From: Paenibacillus planticolens
GTDB lineage: Bacteria > Bacillota > Bacilli > Paenibacillales > NBRC-103111
Direction: 5' to 3'
NCBI RefSeq assembly: GCF_013141725.1
Contig: NZ_WHNZ01000015.1
Location: 434,001 to 498,000, forward strand
Length of the DNA: 64,000 bases
Part shown: positions 57,613 to 64,000 of the stretch, one piece after another
Layout of the letters: every line of letters begins with the position of its first letter
Position numbering within the stretch: the stretch's first letter is position 1
Translations under genes and position numbers: made by a program
The notes under the pieces: generated by a model
The model's database searches: none
The model's input: only the letters and a program-made list of their open reading frames with translations
What the model was told of the DNA's origin: nothing

Positions 57613-60039
57613 ATGACGATGAAAAAGAAAGTTACTGTTACTACATTGGCCGCAAGCATGATGTTTGCATCTATTGCTGGACTTCCATTGAGTGAGAAAG
57701 GATTGGCAAGCAAGCTTGGATTTACGGTTAGCGTGGCTTCGGCTGCTTCTGCATTTGATCAATTGAATGCATTGAAAGCTGAGCTTGCTAGAGATACGGC
57801 AGGTGCTGAGAATGTTGCTGCTGTTAGGAGTTATGTGAAAGATCAATTAACGGCAACTACCAATGAAAAGTATGATTTGATTAAAGTAATTTGGGATAAG
57901 ATTGAAGCAAAACGTAATAATTCTGCTCCGGGACTGTCCTCCCCATCTGTTCTTAATATTGACAATGCATTCAAGCTTGTTACTGCACTAGATGTATTTT
58001 ACAGTGGTTCAAAAGAAGAGATTGAAGAATTAATGAATGATGCGGATAACCGTGCTATTATCAATGATTTATTCCTTTCAGCAAATCTTAAAGGTATTGA
58101 TGAAGTTGGCGGGTTGACTAAGAAAGACGTCATCGCTTTCCAAGATGCAGCTCTGCAAGCTTTAGTTACAAATAAAGGGCAGCTTATAGGAACACTCGCA
58201 TCCGCACTTACTGGAAATGAAGTTGACTCGCAAGTGATTAAAAACGCAGTTAGCAATATTGTTAATACTGCGATTGTAGAACCTAATAGTTTACTTATTA
58301 GCCAACTAATGAACTACTATGGTATTACATTAAGCGATATGGATGTAGTACAAAATAAAGTCACGAACTTTATTGAATTAATAGACGCTACAATTAAAGC
58401 AAAAGATGCTAGAGTTGCACTTGAGTCTGCCAGCATTAGATATCTTCTTAAAAGCGATATTCAGTATGCACCTGTATCAACTACTCAAACAGAAGTGGTA
58501 CCAGGATTAAAAGTACTTACTATCCCAGTGAATGATTACATTACATGGAGCGTTCAAAGTGGGTCAAATGTTAAATTCAGTGGAAACAAATTAGTGCTTG
58601 ATGGTGCGAACTCCGGAAGCGGCATTATTCAGGCCAAAGATTCTAAATTCGGTATGCTGCTTTATATCTCGCCTAATGCCACTTCACTCTCTAAAGAAAC
58701 AACAAGTGGCGGCGGAGGGGGCGGAGGTTTGCCTGAACCAGCAACCCCAACGAGTAATGATCTAACTGGCCTGAAAGACCAGCTGAAAGATGCATCTGAT
58801 GCGAGAAAACAAGAGATCTTCAAAGAAGCACAATCCAAGGTTGAAAATGCAATTAAAGAAATTGCAACGCTGGATCTTAACTCGCTGATTACGATACAAG
58901 GCGACACGGCGAAACCAACGCTTAATGTAGCGGATCTCGTTAGCAAGTTAAAGGATATCGCTACCCAAGCCAAAACGCTTAACGATCAATTGAAGGCTCT
59001 GAACCCTAATGCGAAGGAAGCGAAGATTCCGCTTACCCTTCAATTCGGAACCGTGAATGCGAAGGAAACAGAAATTCCATTAGCGAAAGAGCTGTTAGCA
59101 GCAGCAATTGCGAATGGCGTAGATTCGATTGCGATTGCCATGAACGGCCTATCCCTTGCGGTTAGCCCATCTGAATTCGGTGCGGATACAACACTTAAAG
59201 TGACTAACCAAGATACAGCAGTTGCAACGAGTGTGACACAGCTGCCAGTAGCATCCGGTGTATATGAGTTTGAATTTACCTCTGGCGGAAGCAAAGTGGG
59301 CAGCTTCAACAAGCCTGTTGAAGTGACGATTCCGGTACCTAACGGCAAGCAATTCGACACTGAGCTGCTGTCACTCGCCAAAATCGTAGACGGCAAACTA
59401 GAATTTTACGGTGGAAGCTATGCGAATGGGGCATTGAAAGGTGTTCGTAACTCCTTCTCCACATATACCGTAGTTGAAAACAAAGTATCTTTCGAGGATA
59501 CAGCTTCAGTCAAAGGATGGGCAGGAAGACAGATTCAAGTCGCTGCTGCCAAAGGGATTTTAGAAGGACGCGCTGAGAATGCTTTCGATCCTAATGGCTT
59601 CGTGACACGTGCTGAATTTGCTAAAATGATCGTCAAAACGTTCGCTTTGGAAAATGCCAATGCAACGGAAAACTTTGATGATGTGAATGATACGGATTGG
59701 TTCAAATTATATGTGGCTTCCGCAGTTAAGAATGGCATTGTGAATGGGAAAGAAGCAGGTAAGTTTGATCCGAATGGACAGATTACACGCGCTGAGATGG
59801 CAGTTATGTCTTCCAGAGCTCTGTCGCTCAAGGGAGTGTCGATAACTCCGGCGAAGGTTGAAGAAGCGCTTAAAGGATTCGCTGACTCGAGCTTTATTAA
59901 CAGTTCCCTGAAAGAGGGCGTTGCTCTTGCCGCAAGCGAAGGAATTGTTATTGGTGAAGAAGGCAATACATTCAATCCCAATGCAAATTCGACTCGTGCT
60001 CAAGCTGCTGTAGTGATTTACCGTTTACTGAATAAATAA
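57613..60039 (+). CDS. SLH-domain surface protein within the glycan operon
   Basis: 808 residues, secreted. Signal peptide MTMKKKVTVTTLAASMMFAS with a likely cleavage after about residue 40 (SVASAA). A helical region (about 40-280), a Gly-rich linker SGGGGGGGLPEP (about 369-380), further helical and beta regions, then three SLH repeats (about 630-808) marked by GWAGRQIQVAAAKGILEG, DTDWFKLYVASAVKNGIVNG and ALAASEGIVIGEE, each with an FDPN or FNPN and TRAE or TRAQ motif. SLH domains bind pyruvylated secondary wall polymers, so it is anchored to the wall. GAGGTGAA is the ribosome site. Placement between cpsB and wzz is unusual and suggests a link to the polymer made here. Possible role unknown. 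Confidence 0.88.
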   Translation: MTMKKKVTVTTLAASMMFASIAGLPLSEKGLASKLGFTVSVASAASAFDQLNALKAELARDTAGAENVAAVRSYVKDQLTATTNEKYDLIKVIWDKIEAKRNNSAPGLSSPSVLNIDNAFKLVTALDVFYSGSKEEIEELMNDADNRAIINDLFLSANLKGIDEVGGLTKKDVIAFQDAALQALVTNKGQLIGTLASALTGNEVDSQVIKNAVSNIVNTAIVEPNSLLISQLMNYYGITLSDMDVVQNKVTNFIELIDATIKAKDARVALESASIRYLLKSDIQYAPVSTTQTEVVPGLKVLTIPVNDYITWSVQSGSNVKFSGNKLVLDGANSGSGIIQAKDSKFGMLLYISPNATSLSKETTSGGGGGGGLPEPATPTSNDLTGLKDQLKDASDARKQEIFKEAQSKVENAIKEIATLDLNSLITIQGDTAKPTLNVADLVSKLKDIATQAKTLNDQLKALNPNAKEAKIPLTLQFGTVNAKETEIPLAKELLAAAIANGVDSIAIAMNGLSLAVSPSEFGADTTLKVTNQDTAVATSVTQLPVASGVYEFEFTSGGSKVGSFNKPVEVTIPVPNGKQFDTELLSLAKIVDGKLEFYGGSYANGALKGVRNSFSTYTVVENKVSFEDTASVKGWAGRQIQVAAAKGILEGRAENAFDPNGFVTRAEFAKMIVKTFALENANATENFDDVNDTDWFKLYVASAVKNGIVNGKEAGKFDPNGQITRAEMAVMSSRALSLKGVSITPAKVEEALKGFADSSFINSSLKEGVALAASEGIVIGEEGNTFNPNANSTRAQAAVVIYRLLNK

Positions 60040-60152
60040 GCTTATAGAGGAATCCTCTTCTTGAATTAGAGGGGGGTTCCTTGAATTTTCACAAAAGACC
60101 GAAAGATGAAACCGACAGATGATACCGACAGATCGGATACGGAGGGAATGGA

Positions 60153-60908
60153 ATGGAACTGGATTTAAAAGATTATTTGAAAATTTTACAAAAAAGGGTG
60201 TGGATGATAATTACAATTGTTTTACTGGCAACGATTACAACAGGTGTTGTTAGTTATTTTTTCATACAGCCGATTTATGAGGCCTCAACGAAATTAATCG
60301 TCAATAAATCGAATGATCAAGTTGGTTTATCTCAAGTCGATATCAATACCGTTAATGTGAACATCAGACTGATTGATACCTATAAGGAAATTATTAGAAC
60401 TCCGAGAATTATGGACAAGGTAGTAATGGATCACCCGGAATTGAAAATAACTGCCGAGCAATTAGTCAAGACTGTAAAAGTCAGCTCGGTTAATAATACA
60501 CAAGTCATGACCCTTGTCGTTCAAGATCCTTCCTATGATCGAGCAGCGAATATCGTGAATGCCGTGTCGAAAGTATTCCAAAGCGAAATTCCTAAAATTA
60601 TGAAAGTGGATAATATCTCACTATTAAATGAAGCAAAAGATATCGATCAACCGATACCGGTGAAGCCGAATAAAAAATTAAACGTTGCTATCAGCTTTGT
60701 TGTATCTCTCATGCTTGCTTTGGGAATAGCCTTCTTGCTGGAATATATGAACGATAAATTAAAGACAGAGGAAGAAGTACAGCAGTATTTGGGATTGCCA
60801 ACGTTAACGATGATTACGAAGATGAAACCGGAAGATTTTCAGAATCAAAGTAAGAGAACATTCGAACAAAGGGTAGGGGAGCCGTCACATGTCAAACTCA
60901 ACCAATAG
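60153..60908 (+). CDS. Wzz-family polysaccharide co-polymerase (BY-kinase modulator)
   Basis: 251 residues, with two membrane helices (about 16-37 and 175-200) that flank an extracellular loop, the standard Wzz/CapA arrangement. The N-terminus MELDLKDYLKILQKRVW and the proline-containing QPIPVKPNKKL before the second helix are family marks. It works with the tyrosine kinase encoded next, overlapping it by 20 bases, to control the length and export of polysaccharide. ACGGAGGGAATGG is the ribosome site. Confidence 0.92.
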   Translation: MELDLKDYLKILQKRVWMIITIVLLATITTGVVSYFFIQPIYEASTKLIVNKSNDQVGLSQVDINTVNVNIRLIDTYKEIIRTPRIMDKVVMDHPELKITAEQLVKTVKVSSVNNTQVMTLVVQDPSYDRAANIVNAVSKVFQSEIPKIMKVDNISLLNEAKDIDQPIPVKPNKKLNVAISFVVSLMLALGIAFLLEYMNDKLKTEEEVQQYLGLPTLTMITKMKPEDFQNQSKRTFEQRVGEPSHVKLNQ

Positions 60909-61578
60909 AAGGCCGATTATTACCCATGAAAATCCGAAATCGCCCATTTCTGAGGCGTATCGAACGCTGAGAACCAATATCCAGTTTTCATCTATCGATG
61001 AAGAATTGAAAGTGCTGATGATCACATCTGCAGGGCCGGGAGAGGGGAAATCGACCACACTTGTCAACCTCGCAGTAGCCTATGCGCAAGCGGATAAGAA
61101 AGTATTGGTTATTGATGCGGATCTCAGAAAACCAACAATGCATCACACTTTGCAAGTTTCGAACCGTTGGGGACTTACCAATTTGTTGACCAATCAGCTA
61201 TCCATTCCGGAAGTGTTACAAGCAAGTGCTATCAAGAATCTAAACATCATTACGTCGGGTCCAATTCCGCCTAACCCATCAGAAATTCTTGCTTCCAAGA
61301 AAATGACAAGCGTTCTAGATGAGCTGAGGCAGCAATTTGATATTGTGCTTATCGATGCTCCGCCTGCTATAGCAGTGACCGATTCTCAGATCATAGCCAC
61401 CCGCTCGGATGGCGTTATTTTAGTGGTAGATTCGGACAGAGTGAAAAGAGACGCTGCACTGAAGGCGAAACAAAACCTTGATAATGTACGAGCCAGAATA
61501 CTCGGCGTTGTTCTTAATAACGTAGATAGAAAAAATAGAGATGCATATTATTACTATTACTACGGTGAGAGTAAATAG
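60889..61578 (+). CDS. BY-family tyrosine kinase (CpsD/CapB/EpsB type)
   Basis: A 229-residue P-loop tyrosine autokinase. Walker A GPGEGKST (about 46-53), Walker A' VLVIDADLRKP, and Walker B VLIDAPPAIA are present. The C-terminus ends in the tyrosine cluster RDAYYYYYYGESK, six adjacent Tyr that are the expected autophosphorylation sites. Needs the Wzz-type partner for activity, and is dephosphorylated by the PHP phosphatase earlier in the operon. Overlaps the wzz gene by 20 bases, indicating translational coupling. Confidence 0.94.
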   Translation: MSNSTNRRPIITHENPKSPISEAYRTLRTNIQFSSIDEELKVLMITSAGPGEGKSTTLVNLAVAYAQADKKVLVIDADLRKPTMHHTLQVSNRWGLTNLLTNQLSIPEVLQASAIKNLNIITSGPIPPNPSEILASKKMTSVLDELRQQFDIVLIDAPPAIAVTDSQIIATRSDGVILVVDSDRVKRDAALKAKQNLDNVRARILGVVLNNVDRKNRDAYYYYYYGESK

Positions 61579-61639
61579 GCTGGATGTGCTTCGGTTAGCG
61601 AATAGTTGTTTTGTTAGATTAGGTAATATCTACTGAACC

Positions 61640-61796
61640 TTTATCACTGTAGATACTCGTCCATGCTGTGGGTGCTTGCGCCTTAGATGTTTATCTTCGG
61701 TGGTGTGGGGTGAGGTGGGGTTCGATGCCCTTTGTTTTTTGTTAAAAAATCGAGTCGTGTTGTTTTCGAGTAAGACAACATGCCTGGCTTTTTTAC
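61640..61796 (+). ncRNA. Candidate EAR/epsC-like leader RNA between kinase and galU
   Basis: The 266-base gap between the BY-kinase and galU contains several hairpins: GGTG-CTTG-CGCC (61671-61682, a CUUG tetraloop), AGAT-GTTT-ATCT (61685-61696) and GGGG-TTCGAT-GCCC (61717-61730), then a terminator-like hairpin with six T (61753-61794). In Bacillus the EAR antitermination RNA sits at the same point of the eps operon, after the kinase gene. Position and structure agree; the consensus was not checked. Confidence 0.45.
61753..61794 (+). terminator. Weak internal terminator upstream of galU
   Basis: TGTTGT (61758-61763) pairs with ACAACA (61775-61780) and AGTC with GGCT outside, with a bulge, followed by TTTTTT. 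It would limit readthrough into galU unless antitermination occurs. Confidence 0.5.
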
Positions 61797-61844
61797 TTTT
61801 TGATGAATATATAAGTGACTGTAGAAAAAAATGGAGGGATACAC

Positions 61845-62738
61845 ATGGAGGGGAAGGTAAGAAAAGCAATCATTCCTGCAGCGGGTTTAGGGACAAGATT
61901 CTTGCCGGCAACCAAAGCGATGCCTAAGGAAATGCTTCCAATTGTTGATAAGCCTACCATTCAATACATCGTTGAAGAGGCTATTGAATCAGGCATTGAA
62001 GATATTATCATCGTTACAGGTAAAGGAAAGCGGGCTATTGAAGATCATTTCGATAGTGCGTTTGAACTGGAGTATAACTTGGCGGAAAAAGGAAAGCTCG
62101 AGCTTCTTGAAGAGGTATTAAGACCGGCTAAAGTTGAAATTCATTATATCCGGCAAAAAGAAGCCAAAGGATTAGGTCATGCCGTATGGTGCGCACGCCG
62201 TTTTATTGGAAATGAGCCTTTTGCCGTTTTACTAGGGGATGATATCGTGAGCGCGAGTATCCCTTGCTTAAAACAACTGATGAAACAATATGAAATTACC
62301 CGATCGTCGGTGATTGGCGTACAGCCTGTATCCGATCAAGAAACCAATCGATATGGCATTATTGATCCGATTAGTAACGAAGGGAATTTATATCATGTCC
62401 GGAACTTTGTCGAAAAGCCGGCTCCAGGCACAGCGCCATCCAATCTGGCGATTATGGGACGTTATATTTTGACCCCTGACATATTTGATTTCCTAGAACT
62501 TCAGGAAACGGGAGCCGGCGGAGAGATCCAGCTGACGGATGCAATCAGTAAATTAAACGCCATTCAAAACGTTTATGCTTATCATTTTAGCGGCACTCGC
62601 TACGATGTAGGGGAGAAACTCGGCTTTATTCTTACTTCATTAGAATTTGCCCTAAGAAATGATGAGCTTAGAATCCCGTTACTACAAGCGATTAATGAAA
62701 TTATTCAACGAGAAACGTCGCCCCGTGCAATTGTGTAG
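61845..62738 (+). CDS. galU: UTP-glucose-1-phosphate uridylyltransferase
   Basis: GalU/GtaB makes UDP-glucose from UTP and glucose-1-phosphate for wall and exopolysaccharide synthesis. 297 residues. The nucleotide-binding [19 protein letters not shown] signature, [11 protein letters not shown] and LLGDDI, and the late GEIQLTDAI are all present. The ATG at 61845 follows TGGAGGGATACAC; the frame upstream to 61815 lacks such a site. It lies 10 bases before a sugar transferase gene. Confidence 0.95.
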   Translation: MEGKVRKAIIPAAGLGTRFLPATKAMPKEMLPIVDKPTIQYIVEEAIESGIEDIIIVTGKGKRAIEDHFDSAFELEYNLAEKGKLELLEEVLRPAKVEIHYIRQKEAKGLGHAVWCARRFIGNEPFAVLLGDDIVSASIPCLKQLMKQYEITRSSVIGVQPVSDQETNRYGIIDPISNEGNLYHVRNFVEKPAPGTAPSNLAIMGRYILTPDIFDFLELQETGAGGEIQLTDAISKLNAIQNVYAYHFSGTRYDVGEKLGFILTSLEFALRNDELRIPLLQAINEIIQRETSPRAIV

Positions 62739-62748
62739 GAGGGACTAA

Positions 62749-63450
62749 ATGTCGAATCTATCTAATGATACACCGATGCTAGAGAAAAACCAATATTACA
62801 AAAGGACTAGTCAGACAAAAGCAAAAACAGTGGAAAGTCCGGCTTCCTACTACTTGTTTATTAAACGGCTGATGGACATAGTAGGTGCAGGTATTGGCAT
62901 TTTGTTGTTATTTCCCTTATTTCTGATTACTGCGGCACTGATAAAGGTGGAGAATCCGAAAGGGTCAGTATTTTTCTATCAGCAGCGAGTAGGCAAACAT
63001 GAGAAGTTATTTAAAATGTACAAATTTAGATCCATGGTTAGCAACGCAGAGGAGCTCCTCGAGAGTCTACTATCGGAGAATGAAATCGAAGGACATATGT
63101 TCAAAATAAAAGAAGATCCACGGATCACGAAAGTCGGAAGATTTATTCGAAAGACCAGTATCGATGAACTTCCCCAGCTTTGGAATGTTTTAAAAGGCGA
63201 GATGAGCCTAGTTGGGCCGAGGCCCCCGCTTGTTCGCGAGGTTGAGGAGTACAGCAGTTATCATAAGCAGCGTTTGCAGGTAACGCCTGGCTGCACGGGG
63301 CTTTGGCAGGTTAGCGGGAGAAACAACGTAGGGTTTGAAGAGATGGTTGCTTTGGATTTGGAGTATATATCGAAGAGAAGCTTCTCACTCGATTTTAAGA
63401 TCATATGTAAAACATTTTTTGTATTGCTTGGTTCAAAAGATGCATTTTAG
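62749..63450 (+). CDS. Undecaprenyl-phosphate sugar phosphotransferase (priming transferase)
   Basis: A 233-residue short-form polyisoprenyl-phosphate hexose-1-phosphate transferase (EpsL/WcaJ-C type). It has one hydrophobic hairpin helix (about 45-66, [20 protein letters not shown]) and the catalytic domain with [32 protein letters not shown] and GLWQVSGR. It transfers the first sugar phosphate onto undecaprenyl phosphate to begin repeat-unit assembly. GGAGGGACTAA is the ribosome site. Sugar specificity cannot be told. Confidence 0.94.
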   Translation: MSNLSNDTPMLEKNQYYKRTSQTKAKTVESPASYYLFIKRLMDIVGAGIGILLLFPLFLITAALIKVENPKGSVFFYQQRVGKHEKLFKMYKFRSMVSNAEELLESLLSENEIEGHMFKIKEDPRITKVGRFIRKTSIDELPQLWNVLKGEMSLVGPRPPLVREVEEYSSYHKQRLQVTPGCTGLWQVSGRNNVGFEEMVALDLEYISKRSFSLDFKIICKTFFVLLGSKDAF

Positions 63451-63473
63451 CGAGAGGGTAAGTGGGAGATCAT

Positions 63474-64000
63474 ATGGATAAATCAAAAATATGTGTAGTG
63501 GGTTTGGGATATATTGGTTTACCTACTGCAAGCTTACTAGCAACTAAAGGATATAATGTGCATGGCGTAGATGTTAATGAAAATGCAGTTAATATGATAA
63601 ACAACGGTCAAGTACATATCTATGAGCCTGATCTGGATATTCTGGTTAAAGCAGCAGTACAAAGCGGAAAACTTAAAGCGTCCATAAAGCCTGAAGAGGC
63701 TGATATATTTATTATTTCGGTACCGACACCGTTTAAGGATGGTTTTAAACCCGATTTAACTTACGTAGAAAGTGCCTCTAGATCAATTGCGCCTTATATA
63801 AAAGCAGATGATTTGGTTATTTTAGAGTCAACAAGTCCAGTAGGTACAACCGAAAAAGTAGCTCAATGGATATTGGAAGAAAGACCGGAATTGGCGGTAC
63901 CAGTTGAGATGAACTCACAGTGCAATAGATTTTACGTCTCACATTGCCCTGAACGAGTGCTGCCAGGTCATATTTTAAAAGAATTAGTTGATAATGACCG
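63474..64000 (+). CDS. wecC: UDP-N-acetyl-D-mannosamine dehydrogenase (3' end outside window)
   Basis: The first 175 codons of a nucleotide-sugar dehydrogenase running off the right edge. NAD-binding GLGYIGLPTASLLA is at residues 10-23, then VDVNENAVNMIN, SVPTPFKDG, and the STSPVGTTEKV and VSHCPERVLPG motifs typical of the WecC branch, which oxidises UDP-ManNAc to UDP-ManNAcA. The ATG at 63474 follows GTGGGAGATC. The product would supply an acidic aminosugar for the glycan made by this operon. The catalytic Cys would lie beyond the window. Confidence 0.9.
   Translation, partial: MDKSKICVVGLGYIGLPTASLLATKGYNVHGVDVNENAVNMINNGQVHIYEPDLDILVKAAVQSGKLKASIKPEEADIFIISVPTPFKDGFKPDLTYVESASRSIAPYIKADDLVILESTSPVGTTEKVAQWILEERPELAVPVEMNSQCNRFYVSHCPERVLPGHILKELVDND

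Noticed and set aside
60050..60090. Terminator-like inverted repeat after the SLH gene
   Set aside because: The stem is imperfect and there is no T tract; readthrough into wzz is more likely.
61676..61927. An 83-codon frame spanning the kinase-galU gap
   Set aside because: Runs out of frame into galU, lacks a ribosome site, and the region is better explained as a structured leader.

Overview
The window looks like chromosomal DNA of a Gram-positive spore-former of the Paenibacillaceae (Paenibacillus, Cohnella or a relative). Support: strong AGGAGG-type ribosome sites, TTG/GTG starts, a BirA-type operator before a complete biotin operon, class Ib ribonucleotide reductase with NrdR boxes, an AbrB-type regulator, PrkA, an araM/egsA-type glycerol-1-phosphate dehydrogenase, several YesM/YesN two-component pairs beside sugar ABC transporters, and an SLH-domain surface protein in an exopolysaccharide operon. 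Species cannot be fixed from the sequence alone. No rRNA, tRNA, CRISPR array, phage or transposase gene was seen.

Layout. 1-0.4 kb: tail of an FMN reductase. 0.4-6.5 kb: biotin operon bioA-bioD-bioB-bioF-bioH-like-bioC under a BirA operator. 6.6-9.7 kb: mug, a Nudix hydrolase, thpR (minus strand, very GC-rich) and serC. 10-13.8 kb: nrdI-nrdE-nrdF behind a long leader with three NrdR-like boxes and a foldable inverted repeat. 13.8-16.2 kb: kinase-less OmpR-type regulator, trmL, an AbrB-type regulator, a possible small RNA and a 35-residue membrane peptide. 16.2-24.6 kb: minus-strand unit of histidine kinase, AraC-type response regulator, membrane coiled-coil protein and phosphodiester glycosidase, diverging from a three-gene sugar ABC importer. 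24.7-29.3 kb: MFS transporter, thioredoxin-reductase-like flavoprotein, DUF2161 nuclease-fold protein, egsA. 29.6-31 kb: secreted lyase-like protein under a CcpA (cre) site, then a repeat-rich gene-free stretch.

31-54.3 kb is one large plus-strand glycan-utilisation region: GH4 (LplD-like alpha-galacturonidase), MATE transporter, GH36, cupin, second GH36, aldo-keto reductase, uronate-isomerase-like hydrolase, LplB/LplC permeases, two tandem LplA-type binding lipoproteins, Gfo/Idh oxidoreductase, GH31, a two-component pair and GH95 fucosidase. Most enzymes lack signal peptides, so oligosaccharides are probably imported by the ABC system and trimmed in the cytoplasm. The mix suggests a plant glycan carrying galacturonate, alpha-galactose and fucose (or L-galactose).

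54.4-64 kb: prkA, then a surface-glycan operon running off the right edge: CpsB-type phosphatase, SLH protein, Wzz-type co-polymerase, BY-kinase, a leader resembling the EAR/epsC antitermination RNA in position, galU, priming sugar transferase and the start of a UDP-ManNAc dehydrogenase.
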